Origin: Pseudomonas agarici
GTDB lineage: Bacteria > Pseudomonadota > Gammaproteobacteria > Pseudomonadales > Pseudomonadaceae
Assembly: GCF_900109755.1 (NCBI RefSeq)
Contig: NZ_FOAR01000015.1
Span: forward strand, 83,999 to 147,998
Length of the DNA: 64,000 bases
Reading direction: 5' to 3'
Below the pieces are notes generated by a model. The model ran no database searches. It had not been told where the DNA came from and was given only the letters and a program-made list of their open reading frames with translations. Position numbers and translations under genes: made by a program. Shown piece by piece: positions 45,608 to 56,939 of this stretch (the stretch's first letter is position 1; each line of letters begins with the position of its first letter).

Positions 45608-45799
45608 AACGCTCTCCAACGACCCGGGCATCGTTTCATCAATAACGGTCACTCAGTCCCGCCAACGTATTTCGTAAAAGATACGGCAAACCAGCGGCTG
45701 CAGACCCGGCGCATCATCATCGATATAGAGTACCCAAGTGGCCCTGAACACAGACTGAATCGGATCTGCCCCTACCCAGTCTGGTCTCGACCCGGCAAA

Positions 45800-46534
45800 A
45801 TGCCCAGTATGAATCCGTTCCCCGCTCTCCCCGCTTGCTGCACACCGCTCGATAAGCATTGGCCGCTCCCCGAGGCCGTGCCACATAGCGTGCTGCTCGC
45901 CACCCACTTCAACCCGAGCCAACTGGCCGTGGACGACTTCCAGCGCAGCCGGATAGAAGTGCCGGCGAGCATCCGGCGCTCGGTCGCCAAGCGCCAGGCC
46001 GAATTTCTCGCCGGACGGCTCTGCGCTCGCACCGCCCTGCTGCAACTGGACGGCACCGACTGCGTGCCACCGATCGGCGAAGACCGAGGCCCCGTATGGC
46101 CCAGCCATGTCTGCGGCTCGATTACCCACAGCAACGGCCGCGCAGCAGCCATCGTTGCCGACAAGCGACACTGGCGCGGTCTGGGGATGGACCTGGAAAA
46201 CCTGCTGTCCCACGAGCGCGCCGGGCGCCTGGCCGGGGAAATCCTCGTCCCTGACGAACAACAGCGCCTGGCCGCAGGTCCCATAGAGCAGATCGCGCTG
46301 CTGGTGACCCTGACCTTTTCCGTCAAGGAAAGTCTGTTCAAAGCCCTCTATCCGTTGGTGCGCAAACGTTTCTATTTCGAACACGCCGAAGTGCTGGAGT
46401 GGGACGAGCAGGGCCATGTGCGCCTGCGCCTGCTGACCGACCTGTCCGACGAATGGCACTATGGCGTCGAGCTACAGGCGCAGTTCGGCCTCCAGGACGA
46501 ACACTTGCTGAGCCTGGTCAGCCTCCCGGCCTGA
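45800..46534 (+). CDS. pcpS: 4'-phosphopantetheinyl transferase PcpS
   Basis: Transfers the phosphopantetheine arm of CoA to carrier proteins, serving fatty acid and siderophore synthesis in Pseudomonas. The 244-residue protein belongs to the EntD/Sfp type, with the metal and CoA motifs CGSITHSNGRAAA, RGLGMDLENLL and TFSVKESLFKALYP. The N terminus MPSMNPFPALPACCTPLD parallels P. aeruginosa PcpS. A second ATG at 45809 is also possible, and ribosome-binding sites are weak for both. Confidence 0.9.
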   Translation: MPSMNPFPALPACCTPLDKHWPLPEAVPHSVLLATHFNPSQLAVDDFQRSRIEVPASIRRSVAKRQAEFLAGRLCARTALLQLDGTDCVPPIGEDRGPVWPSHVCGSITHSNGRAAAIVADKRHWRGLGMDLENLLSHERAGRLAGEILVPDEQQRLAAGPIEQIALLVTLTFSVKESLFKALYPLVRKRFYFEHAEVLEWDEQGHVRLRLLTDLSDEWHYGVELQAQFGLQDEHLLSLVSLPA

Positions 46535-46886
46535 TAGCCGCTCGTTGGGCCCTGTACGAAATGTATCTGCCCTCGCCCATGCGGCATTGAAAGCCGGCTT
46601 GGCCTTCACGCGAAAACATTTCGTGCAGTTCCTGATTTTCTTGGTGCCGTGGCCATCTGAAGCTAATGAAAACAGGCGATCAGCCGATTATAACAACGGT
46701 GCGGCAATAGCACACACGGCGGGATTTGCACTCGGTGACACGCATTTTTTGTGGTAGGGTGCGCGCCCGCAAAAAACCGGCCAGGCCATGCTCGGGCTGG
46801 ATAAAAAACAGTGACAAACGGTCCACTCCAGTGCTGCTGTGGCCCACACGTACTTTCAGGCTTTCATACACAAATTACGCACAGAT
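46535..46886 (+). other. Distal nrdA upstream region, no gene identified
   Basis: About 350 bases after pcpS hold no convincing gene. The only structure seen is a 9-bp inverted repeat, ACGAAATGT at 46556-46564 and ACATTTCGT at 46616-46624, around 51 bases. Short open frames lack ribosome-binding sites. Confidence 0.4.
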
Positions 46887-46895
46887 TTATCCACA
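46887..46895 (+). promoter_or_regulatory. Consensus DnaA box upstream of nrdA
   Basis: TTATCCACA is an exact consensus DnaA box, 10 bases upstream of the predicted -35 hexamer of nrdA. DnaA control of nrdAB is established in E. coli, so a regulatory role here is plausible. Confidence 0.6.
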
Positions 46896-46904
46896 GGTAG
46901 CACG

Positions 46905-46934
46905 TTGCAATCGCCCCCAAAAACGCATTATCTT
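46905..46934 (+). promoter_or_regulatory. Candidate nrdA promoter
   Basis: TTGCAA at 46905-46910, an 18-base spacer and TATCTT at 46929-46934. The -10 hexamer lies within the first NrdR-like box, which is how NrdR usually represses. The leader to the nrdA start would be about 390 bases, which is long. Confidence 0.5.
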
Positions 46935-46970
46935 GTAGCATGACGACAGAAACCCCCCTAGATATAGGGT
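46923..46970. promoter_or_regulatory. Tandem NrdR-like boxes
   Basis: Box cores CATTATCTTG (46926-46935) and CTAGATATAG (46958-46967) match the NrdR core CwAtATaTwG at 8 and 9 of 10 positions. Their 32-base spacing, three helical turns, is typical of paired NrdR boxes, which repress ribonucleotide reductase genes when dATP is high. Confidence 0.7.
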
Positions 46971-47333
46971 TTTCCGTCAAAAAAACCAAACACATTTCGA
47001 ACGAGAAGTTCAAGCTCTCTTTCTTGCTTGCGCGGGGTTGAACTAAACAGATTCTCAGAAAGCCCAACCGTGCGTGCGGATGGCGACCGTTTCCCCCTGC
47101 TGCGTGGGAAAACGGTACGGGTGTTGCAGTACACGACTGTCACCCATCAGGAACTCGGCAACGGGCATAGCCCGGTGCCGCTGAAATTTCGGCAAGGAAG
47201 CGGCGCCCACAGCTCCCTTCCTGCTGTCCTGAAGTGGTGATGGCCGACGACGCTCGTCGGTTGTCGTGCTTCAAGACGGAACGGTGGACACCTTCGTGGT
47301 GCCCAAACAAACATAAAGAACGTGGAGACACCC

Positions 47334-50240
<2,907 letters not shown>

Positions 50241-50275
50241 GCTGAGCGGGACAGCGTCTTCGAGCGCAAACCTGA

Positions 50276-50314
50276 AACCCCCCGCCGGACCTTGGGTCTG
50301 GCGGGGGTTTTCTT
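50276..50314 (+). terminator. Intrinsic terminator after nrdA
   Basis: CCCCGCCGGACC and GGTCTGGCGGGG form a 12-bp stem with one mismatch around TTG, followed by TTTTCTTTT, about 40 bases past the nrdA stop. Confidence 0.88.
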
Positions 50315-50368
50315 TTGCCCACCAGAAAAACCACAATCGCGACCTTGGCGTCAGCTCAAACATCAGGC

Positions 50369-50404
50369 AAAAAAAATCCGCCACCCAAGGGCAGCGGACT
50401 TTTG
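50369..50404 (-). terminator. Intrinsic terminator of flgBCDE
   Basis: On the minus strand AGTCCGC pairs with GCGGATT around about 13 bases and is followed by a run of eight T residues. It is 20 bases past the flgE stop. Confidence 0.78.
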
Positions 50405-50423
50405 CGGTGCGAGAAAAACAGCA

Positions 50424-51752
50424 TCAAGTCATCTGGATGATGGTCTGCATGATGGTGCTTTGGGTGGAGATGGTCTTGGCGTTGGCCTGGTAGTAGCTCT
50501 GGCCCTTGATCAGGTCCACTAACTCGCTGGTCAGGTCGACGTTGGAGCCTTCCAGGTTGCCGGAAACGATCGAACCATTGGTACCGACCGCTCCCCCGTC
50601 GTAAGCCGGCTGGCCCGAGGCGAAGGTCTGTACCCAACTGGTACCACCTTTGGGCTGTAGACCCTGTTCGTTAGTGAAACTTGCTACCGCTACCTGGCCG
50701 ATAGCCTTGTGCTGGTTGTTGCTGAAGTTGGCGAAGATGACGCCAGAACCATCGATATTGATATCGGTGATCTGGCCTGTGGCATAACCGTCGCTGATGA
50801 TGTTGGCACGAGAAGTGTCGGCGTTGAACTGAGAGGTCTTCGACCAGTCGGTGGCGATGCCGGCAGGATTGGCACCTGCGCCGTTGGCCGCCCACACGCC
50901 ATTGGTCACCACGCCAGGAATCCAACCAGTGACGGTGATGCTGGTGTTGCCGGCTGTTCCGCCGATACTGGTCAACTTGCCGGAGGAGTCAAACGCCATT
51001 GGCACAGGAACCGGGTCGGTTGCGGCAGCCGGTACGGTAGGTGGCACTGTCGGCACCGTTGCCGCCGTACCATCGGGGTTGCGCCCGTCAATCAGCGTAT
51101 AGACGTTCCAGGTGTTGGCAGCGGTCTTGACCACATACTGGTCCAGCGAGTGCTTGTTGCCCTGGGTGTCGTAAATGTCGGAGCTGAATGGTTTGGTGTA
51201 GCTCGCCTGGTTCGACGGGTCGAACGGAGTGGTGGCCTGATTGATCACCGGCGACTTCGAATCGAAGTTGATCGTCGCACCCACCGTGGTGGTGGTCTGC
51301 GGCGGCAGGTTCGAGACGTCGATGCGTAGGTCGGTCAGTACGCCGGGGATGATATTGCCCTTGGCGTCAGCGGCAAAACCCTGCACGCGAGCGGTACCAT
51401 CGGAGTTGGTGACGTAGCCGTCCTTGTCGGTCTTGAAGGTACCGGCACGGGTATAGCTCAGCGAACCATTGTCGCTCAGGGTGAAGAAACCGTTACCCTG
51501 AATTCCCATATCCAGTGCGTTACCGGTGGCGGTCATACCCCCATTGCCGAAGTTCTGCGAAACGTTAGCCAGGTTCACACCATTACCGATGGTTTTGGCG
51601 GCAACACCGAGCTTGGTCGCCGAGTAGACGTCCTCGAACTCCGCACGGGACGACTTGAAACCGGTGGTGTTGACGTTGGCAATGTTGTTGCCGGTGACGT
51701 CGAGCTGTTTCTGGGCCGCATTGAGACCGCTCAAGCCGATATTAAAAGACAT
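50424..51752 (-). CDS. flgE: Flagellar hook protein
   Basis: FlgE forms the hook that joins the flagellar basal body to the filament. The 442-residue protein begins MSFNIGLSGLNAAQKQLDVTGNNIANVNTTGFK, the family N terminus, here seen in parts. It ends with NVDLTSELVDLIKGQSYYQA and a heptad-type C-terminal helix. The central region (about residues 150-330) is low in complexity, rich in threonine, alanine and proline, as in variable hook domains. It follows flgD by 32 bases. Confidence 0.95.
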   Translation of the reverse strand: MSFNIGLSGLNAAQKQLDVTGNNIANVNTTGFKSSRAEFEDVYSATKLGVAAKTIGNGVNLANVSQNFGNGGMTATGNALDMGIQGNGFFTLSDNGSLSYTRAGTFKTDKDGYVTNSDGTARVQGFAADAKGNIIPGVLTDLRIDVSNLPPQTTTTVGATINFDSKSPVINQATTPFDPSNQASYTKPFSSDIYDTQGNKHSLDQYVVKTAANTWNVYTLIDGRNPDGTAATVPTVPPTVPAAATDPVPVPMAFDSSGKLTSIGGTAGNTSITVTGWIPGVVTNGVWAANGAGANPAGIATDWSKTSQFNADTSRANIISDGYATGQITDINIDGSGVIFANFSNNQHKAIGQVAVASFTNEQGLQPKGGTSWVQTFASGQPAYDGGAVGTNGSIVSGNLEGSNVDLTSELVDLIKGQSYYQANAKTISTQSTIMQTIIQMT

Positions 51753-51784
51753 GGTTCACTCCTTTGTTTCGCGTGGATCGGCTC

Positions 51785-52513
51785 TTACAGGCCAATGGTC
51801 TGGACTTTGGACAAAGCAATGCTGCCCAAGCCCGCCAGGTTAAGCATCATTTCACCGCCGTTCTGCCCCAGGCTTACGCTGCTGACGGTCGCCGGCAGTT
51901 GGGTAACCAAAGCGGTCGCCTTACCGTCGATCTGCGAAGTGGCACTGAACGTGTACGTACCGTTGGCCAGCAAGGCGCCCGAATCGTCCTTGCCATCCCA
52001 GGCGAAAGCGGCGTTGCCGGCTTTCTGGCTACCCATGTCGATGGTCTTGACCACCTTACCCGTCGAATCGCTGATCTTCAGGGTCAGGTTGTCGACGGAT
52101 TCCGGGGTCGTCACCGTGCCGGTAAATGGCTTGCTGGTATCGACCATGGCTCTGTCGGTCGGCACAATGACCGAGCGACCGACCAGCGACGATGCCTGCA
52201 GCGCCTGGGACGACTGGAAGGCGCCAGCGATGTTGTTCACGCTGCTGTTGAGCGTGGTGATGCCTTCCAGGCTGCTGAACTGGGCCAATTGAGCGACGAA
52301 AGCACTGTTGCCCTGGGGGTCCAGCGGGTTCTGATTCTTGAGCTGGGTCACCAGCAACTTCAGGAATGCATCCTTGCCCAAGGCCTGACCACCGGAGGCA
52401 CTCCCAATGGCGCTACCCAGTGTATCGGTATTGCTATTACTGGCCACCTTGTTGTTGGAGGCATTGATAATGTCGTTAAGGCTCAAACCGCTGATGGAAT
52501 CGGAAACACTCAT
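51785..52513 (-). CDS. flgD: Flagellar hook capping protein
   Basis: FlgD caps the growing hook and is later removed. The 242-residue protein has the conserved N-terminal FLKLLVTQLKNQNPLDPQ near residue 50, followed by the FlgD Tudor/Ig-like domains with FAWDGKDDSGALLANGTYTF. It lies 15 bases after flgC. Confidence 0.95.
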   Translation of the reverse strand: MSVSDSISGLSLNDIINASNNKVASNSNTDTLGSAIGSASGGQALGKDAFLKLLVTQLKNQNPLDPQGNSAFVAQLAQFSSLEGITTLNSSVNNIAGAFQSSQALQASSLVGRSVIVPTDRAMVDTSKPFTGTVTTPESVDNLTLKISDSTGKVVKTIDMGSQKAGNAAFAWDGKDDSGALLANGTYTFSATSQIDGKATALVTQLPATVSSVSLGQNGGEMMLNLAGLGSIALSKVQTIGL

Positions 52514-52528
52514 GGCTGTGGCCCTTTA

Positions 52529-52969
52529 TCACTGACCCAGGGTCAGAACCTTCTGCATCATGGTTTTGGCGGTGTTCATCATTTCCGCATTGGTCTGGAA
52601 CGAGCGACTGGCGGAAATCATGTCGGCCATCTCCTCCACCACGTTGACGTTTGGGTAGTAGACATAACCCTTGGCGTCGGCCGCCGGATGATTGGGCTCA
52701 TAGCGGGCTTCCAGATTGCTCTGGTCCTCGACCACGGCCATCACCTGAACACCCTGGCCGGCCGCATCCTGGTTCTGGAACAACGAGTTGCCGCCGCTCT
52801 GGTCGCCCTGGAACAGGGTCGCGAACACCGGGTGACGCGCCCGGTAGGTCTTGTCAATGCTCGACGAGACGGTCTCGGCGTTGGCGATGTTACTGGCGAC
52901 AGTGTTCAGGCGAGTGGTCTGGGCACTCATGCCGCTACCGGCAATGTTGAAGACGCTGGCAAGGGACAT
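52529..52969 (-). CDS. flgC: Flagellar basal-body rod protein FlgC
   Basis: A 146-residue proximal rod subunit with the rod/hook N-terminal motif FNIAGSGMSAQTTRLNTVAS and the C-terminal heptad region SASRSFQTNAEMMNTAKTMM. It starts 3 bases after flgB. Confidence 0.95.
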   Translation of the reverse strand: MSLASVFNIAGSGMSAQTTRLNTVASNIANAETVSSSIDKTYRARHPVFATLFQGDQSGGNSLFQNQDAAGQGVQVMAVVEDQSNLEARYEPNHPAADAKGYVYYPNVNVVEEMADMISASRSFQTNAEMMNTAKTMMQKVLTLGQ

Positions 52970-52972
52970 GGC

Positions 52973-53380
52973 TTACTCTCCGCGCAGGGCTGATACCAGC
53001 CCTTTGAATTTACTGTTGAGCAGGGTAAAGCTGGCCTGAAAGTCGACCGCGTTCTGCGCATAGTTCGATTGCTCGATCTGCGCATCCACGGTGTTCTGGT
53101 CGATCGACGGCTGCATCGGCGTGCGGTAGCGCAACGCCGCATCGCCGTCGCCCAGACCTTGGGCTTCGATATGACGGCTGTTGGTGGTATTGAGGGCGAA
53201 GGTGCTGCTCTTGGCCTTTTCGCTCTGCTCGGCGAGCACGGAGGAAAAGTCCATGTCCCGAGCCTTGTAGTTCGGCGTGTCAGCGTTGGCGATGTTGTTG
53301 GCCAGCACTTCGGCACGTTGGGCACGGAAGCCCAGGGCTTTCTCATGGATACCGAGCGCTTTATCGAAGCTGATGCTCAT
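52973..53380 (-). CDS. flgB: Flagellar basal-body rod protein FlgB
   Basis: A 135-residue proximal rod protein with LGFRAQRAEVLANNIANADT near residue 18, the family signature. It is first in the flgBCDE operon and is preceded by a sigma54 promoter about 60 bases upstream. Confidence 0.95.
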   Translation of the reverse strand: MSISFDKALGIHEKALGFRAQRAEVLANNIANADTPNYKARDMDFSSVLAEQSEKAKSSTFALNTTNSRHIEAQGLGDGDAALRYRTPMQPSIDQNTVDAQIEQSNYAQNAVDFQASFTLLNSKFKGLVSALRGE

Positions 53381-53441
53381 GTCGGGAAACCTTCAAGAGT
53401 TGACCTGATCGTTGAAACAGGTTTTTCGTTGGCAGAACCAA

Positions 53442-53457
53442 AGCAAGCCTCATGCCA
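53442..53457 (-). promoter_or_regulatory. Probable sigma54 promoter of flgBCDE
   Basis: The minus strand reads TGGCATG, AGGC, TTGCT, a close -24/-12 match. Transcription would start near 53430, giving a 50-base leader. Middle flagellar genes of Pseudomonas are known to use RpoN with the activators FleQ or FleR. Confidence 0.8.
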
Positions 53458-53509
53458 ATTCCTCAAAGGCGGTAAATCAAGGCTTTGTGAGGGGGCAAAG
53501 GGCGGCAAT

Positions 53510-53557
53510 GCCAGAAAAGCGGCAAGGCATTTCCGCCGAGTGCCGGTAAAGCGGCAA
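53510..53557. promoter_or_regulatory. Repeated site upstream of flgB (candidate activator binding)
   Basis: GCCAGAAAAGCGGCAA (53510-53525) and GCCGGTAAAGCGGCAA (53542-53557) are 16-base direct repeats differing at two positions, spaced 32 bases or three helical turns. The second with its preceding T is an inverted repeat TGCCG-N6-CGGCA. They lie about 80-130 bases upstream of the predicted start. Confidence 0.5.
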
Positions 53558-53754
53558 AAAAACCTGCAAACCGCATGACGACTTCAAAGGCTCCGCTACA
53601 GGCATCAAAACCGAACGCCAACGCCCCGCCCGTGCATTGGCGCCGCCACTGAAAATGAACGATGGCCCGGGGTCGTATCGAAGGTGCCTTCGGGATGTCT
53701 CGGCGCCAACTGCAAGGCCACCCGCAAGCGCAAGGCCTGATCGGTACTGCGCGG

Positions 53755-54582
53755 CTACTTGGCCTGGTAGATGATCCCTGGGCTGCACTGCACCATCTGG
53801 TAATGGTCCGGCAAGCCGTTCAAAGCCTCGGAGGCACCGAGGAACAGATAGCCCCCCGGCTTGAGGGTTGCGCGAATGCGCATCAGGATGTCCTTCTTCA
53901 CCTCGGCGGAGAAGTAGATCAGTACGTTACGACAGAACACGATGTCGAACTTGCCCAAGCTGGCGTAGCTGTCCAGCAGGTTGAACGAACGGAACTCGAC
54001 CCGGCTCTTGATCGGCGCCTTGACCCCCCAGCGGCCGGGTCCTTTCGGATCGAAGTAACGCTGCAGGCGCTCGGCCGACAAACCACGGCCAATGGCCAGG
54101 CTGTCGTATTCCCCGGTCTTGCAGTTGGTCAGCATCAGCCCCGACAGATCGGTGGCGACGACCTGCACCCCCGCCTTCAACAGGCCCATATTGGTCCGCT
54201 CAAACTCGTCGATCGACATCGAAATCGAATAGGGCTCCTGCCCCGATGAACAGGCGGCCGACCAGATGCGCAAGCGCTGTCCAGGGCTGGCCTTGATCGC
54301 TTCCGGCAATACCTTGCCCTTCAGCACTTCAAACGGATAGGTGTCACGAAACCACAGCGTTTCGTTGGTGGTCATGGCATCCACCACCTGCTCACGCAGA
54401 CCACTGCGCGGCAGGGCCTGGATCTTCTGGACCAACTCGCCCAAGGACTTGATGCCTTGCTGCTCCATCAGTTTGTTGAGGCGGCTGGAAACCAGATACT
54501 GCTTGTTTTCACCGAGCAGAATGCCACAGGCCCTTTCCAGGAAGACCCGGAACTGTTCAAAATCCAAATTACCCGTAGACAA
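53755..54582 (-). CDS. cheR: Chemotaxis protein methyltransferase CheR
   Basis: Methylates glutamates of chemoreceptors using S-adenosylmethionine. The 275-residue protein has an N-terminal helical domain (about residues 1-75) and the methyltransferase domain with MTTNETLWFRD, SAACSSGQEPYSISM and DIVFCRNVLIYF. The start is TTG at 54582 with GAGGCGG upstream. It follows cheV on the same strand after about 50 bases. Confidence 0.94.
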   Translation of the reverse strand: MSTGNLDFEQFRVFLERACGILLGENKQYLVSSRLNKLMEQQGIKSLGELVQKIQALPRSGLREQVVDAMTTNETLWFRDTYPFEVLKGKVLPEAIKASPGQRLRIWSAACSSGQEPYSISMSIDEFERTNMGLLKAGVQVVATDLSGLMLTNCKTGEYDSLAIGRGLSAERLQRYFDPKGPGRWGVKAPIKSRVEFRSFNLLDSYASLGKFDIVFCRNVLIYFSAEVKKDILMRIRATLKPGGYLFLGASEALNGLPDHYQMVQCSPGIIYQAK

Positions 54583-54633
54583 TGATGCCGCCTCTTAAAT
54601 CGCCAGTACCGCCGGGGACGAATCCCCGAGCCG

Positions 54634-55560
54634 TTATTCTGCAGCCTTGATCCGGTCAACCACCCGGGATGCCAGGTCATCAGGACGGAACTTGGCGAGG
54701 AAGTCATCGGCACCGACCTTCTTCACCATCGCCTGATTGAAGACACCCGACAAGGAAGTATGCAGGATGATATGCAGCTTTTGCATGCGTGGATCGTTGC
54801 GGATCTCCGCCGTCAGGGTATAGCCGTCCATCTCGGGCATTTCGATGTCGGAAATCATCATCAGGAACTCTTCTTCCGGCTTCTTGCCCTCGTCGACCAG
54901 CTTGCGCAGGTAATCCAGCGCCTGCCGACCGTCGTTCAACGCAACCACCTCGACACCCACCGTCTGCAGGCAGCGCGTGACCTGTTTGCGTGCCACCGAC
55001 GAATCATCGACCGTGAGCACTCGCAACGACACCGCCTTACGTTGGGTCTCGACATCCACCACGCCGAGGGAAATCGACTCGGGCGTGGGTGAAACTTCGG
55101 CCAGGATCTTCTCGACGTCGATGATCTCCACTAACTGGTTGTCGATCCGCGTCACCGCGGTCAGGTAGTGATCACGTCCAGTGCCCTTGGGCGGCGGATG
55201 GATCTCCTCCCAGTTCATGTTGACGATGCGCTCCACCGACGTCACCAGAAACCCCTGGGTCTTGGTGTTGTACTCCGTAATGATCACGAACGGATTACTC
55301 CGGTCCTTGAGCCCCCCGGAGCCGGTGGCCATCGCCAGGTCGAGGATCGGGATGGTTGCCCCACGAATATTCGCCACACCGCACACGACTGGATTGGACC
55401 TGGGCATCAGGGTCAGCTTAGGGCATTGCAGCACCTCGCGTACCTTGAAGACGTTGATCCCATACAACTGCTGGCCGTCGAGACGAAACAGTAGCAGTTC
55501 AAGGCGATTCTGCCCCACCAGTTGTGTACGCTGGTTCACCGAATCCATCACACCCGCCAT
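54634..55560 (-). CDS. cheV: Chemotaxis coupling protein CheV
   Basis: A 308-residue fusion of a CheW-like coupling domain (about residues 15-160) and a receiver domain (about 175-305) with the phosphoacceptor aspartate in MMISDIEMPEMDGY. It couples receptors to CheA and takes part in adaptation. ATGs at 55560 and 55548 are both plausible. It is divergent from flgA. Confidence 0.94.
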   Translation of the reverse strand: MAGVMDSVNQRTQLVGQNRLELLLFRLDGQQLYGINVFKVREVLQCPKLTLMPRSNPVVCGVANIRGATIPILDLAMATGSGGLKDRSNPFVIITEYNTKTQGFLVTSVERIVNMNWEEIHPPPKGTGRDHYLTAVTRIDNQLVEIIDVEKILAEVSPTPESISLGVVDVETQRKAVSLRVLTVDDSSVARKQVTRCLQTVGVEVVALNDGRQALDYLRKLVDEGKKPEEEFLMMISDIEMPEMDGYTLTAEIRNDPRMQKLHIILHTSLSGVFNQAMVKKVGADDFLAKFRPDDLASRVVDRIKAAE

Positions 55561-55611
55561 GCCAGCCCCCTCTCACCCAAGCTTCAAATCCGACACGCAT
55601 TCCAGCGTAAA

Positions 55612-55627
55612 CGGCACGAGCTTTGCT
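55612..55627 (+). promoter_or_regulatory. Probable sigma54 promoter of flgA
   Basis: CGGCACG, AGCT, TTGCT matches the -24/-12 consensus with one change. The predicted start, near 55638, lies only about 2 bases before the flgA ATG. Confidence 0.6.
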
Positions 55628-55639
55628 TTTTATGTTGTT

Positions 55640-56398
55640 ATGAAAGCACAAACGACATTTTTTCGACGCCTGACACGGTACCGCAGATTGCCCTGGGCTT
55701 TGTCGGCTTTATGCTGCCTGAGCCCTGGCACTCCTGCCTTTGCGCAATCGGTGACCTTACCTGATCAGCTTATCGGCGTGACCCAAGGCTTTCTTGAATT
55801 CACCGTAGAAGACTATCTGGCGACCAGTCAAACCGAAGGTCGATATGACATCCAGGTCAATCAACTGGATCCGCGTTTGCGCATGGCCGCCTGCGACAAG
55901 GAATTGACAGCCAGCCTGGAGAGCCCCGCGACCCCGATTGGCCGGGTCACCGTGAAAATCCGCTGCGAGGGCAGCTCGCCCTGGACCGTGTTCGTACCGG
56001 CCCAAGTCAAACTGTTTCGCGATGTGCTGGTAACCACCCGTCCGCTCAAGCGCACTGGGATCATCGAACCGGGCGACGTAGTATTGCGTGAACGGGATAT
56101 CAGCCTGATCAACCAGGGCTTCCTGACCTCTCCGGACCAGGCTATCGGGCAAAAAATTGTCCGACCGATGGTCATGGACCAAGTCATCACCCTGGCTCAT
56201 CTGGAACAAGCCGAAGTGGTACGCAAGGGCGATCAGGTGGTCATCAGTGCGACGAGCGGTAGCCTCGTCGTGAAGATGCCAGGAGAGGCCCTGTCCAATG
56301 GCGGCCTCAACGAACAGATCCGGATCAAGAACCTCAACTCGCAACGTATCATCAAAGCCCGCATCACAGCGCCTGGGCAGGTAGAGGTCGCTTTGTAA
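55640..56398 (+). CDS. flgA: Flagellar P-ring assembly chaperone FlgA
   Basis: A 252-residue periplasmic chaperone for P-ring assembly. The signal peptide ends near PAFA-QS (residue 36). The SAF domain covers roughly residues 125-190, with VLVTTRPLKRTGIIEPGDVVLRERD read in parts. The reading frame is open well upstream, over cheV, but the start giving MKAQTTFFRRL fits the signal peptide. A good ribosome-binding site is lacking. Confidence 0.9.
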   Translation: MKAQTTFFRRLTRYRRLPWALSALCCLSPGTPAFAQSVTLPDQLIGVTQGFLEFTVEDYLATSQTEGRYDIQVNQLDPRLRMAACDKELTASLESPATPIGRVTVKIRCEGSSPWTVFVPAQVKLFRDVLVTTRPLKRTGIIEPGDVVLRERDISLINQGFLTSPDQAIGQKIVRPMVMDQVITLAHLEQAEVVRKGDQVVISATSGSLVVKMPGEALSNGGLNEQIRIKNLNSQRIIKARITAPGQVEVAL

Positions 56399-56507
56399 AT
56401 AAAAGCGACCTTGTAGATAGCTGGCGCGAAGTCAGTGCATTTCCTAAACTGTGACCCAGACAGACAGGAACACAGCCCGCACGTGCAGACTCATTCGCAG
56501 ATGAGCC

Positions 56508-56534
56508 TAAAGTTTTTCCGGGTATCGCCGAAAA
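56508..56534 (+). promoter_or_regulatory. Sigma28 (FliA) promoter of flgM
   Basis: TAAAGTTT, 11 bases, then GCCGAAAA: an almost exact match to the FliA consensus TAAAGTTT-N11-GCCGATAA. It lies 38 bases before flgM, as expected because flgM encodes the FliA anti-sigma factor. Confidence 0.85.
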
Positions 56535-56571
56535 CAAGGCAAGCGTCCAAATACCCAGAGGTTTTTTTATT

Positions 56572-56892
56572 ATGGTCATCGATTTCAGTCGTTTGAATAA
56601 CGCCCTGTCACTGACAGGCGGTACGCGTATCAGTGCCAACAAGGAAACCGAGAGTGCCGGAAAGTCTGCCTCCGTGAACAGTCAGGCCAACTCGGTCAGC
56701 CAGAGCGGAGAATCGGTACACCTCAGCAATGAGGCTCAACAGTTGCAAAAGATCACTGACAAGCTGCAGGAACAGCCGGTAGTCAACAGCGCTCGTGTGG
56801 CCGAGTTGAAGCAGGCAATTGCCGACGGCAGCTACAAGGTCGACAGCAACCGCGTAGCCAGCAAACTGCTCAACTTCGAAGCCCAGCGCTAG
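56572..56892 (+). CDS. flgM: Anti-sigma28 factor FlgM
   Basis: Holds FliA inactive until the hook is finished, then is exported. The 106-residue protein begins MVIDFSRLNN, has a flexible serine- and asparagine-rich N-terminal half, and the sigma28-binding C-terminal region with VNSARVAELKQAIADGSYKV and LLNFEAQR. Confidence 0.93.
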   Translation: MVIDFSRLNNALSLTGGTRISANKETESAGKSASVNSQANSVSQSGESVHLSNEAQQLQKITDKLQEQPVVNSARVAELKQAIADGSYKVDSNRVASKLLNFEAQR

Positions 56893-56939
56893 GCTCCGCC
56901 AGCGCCAGGCTTTTGGACGCTTAAAACCCTAGGCCAGCC

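Noticed and set aside
51764..52993. Plus-strand frame of 409 codons over flgD and flgC
   Set aside because: Antisense shadow crossing two well-defined genes.
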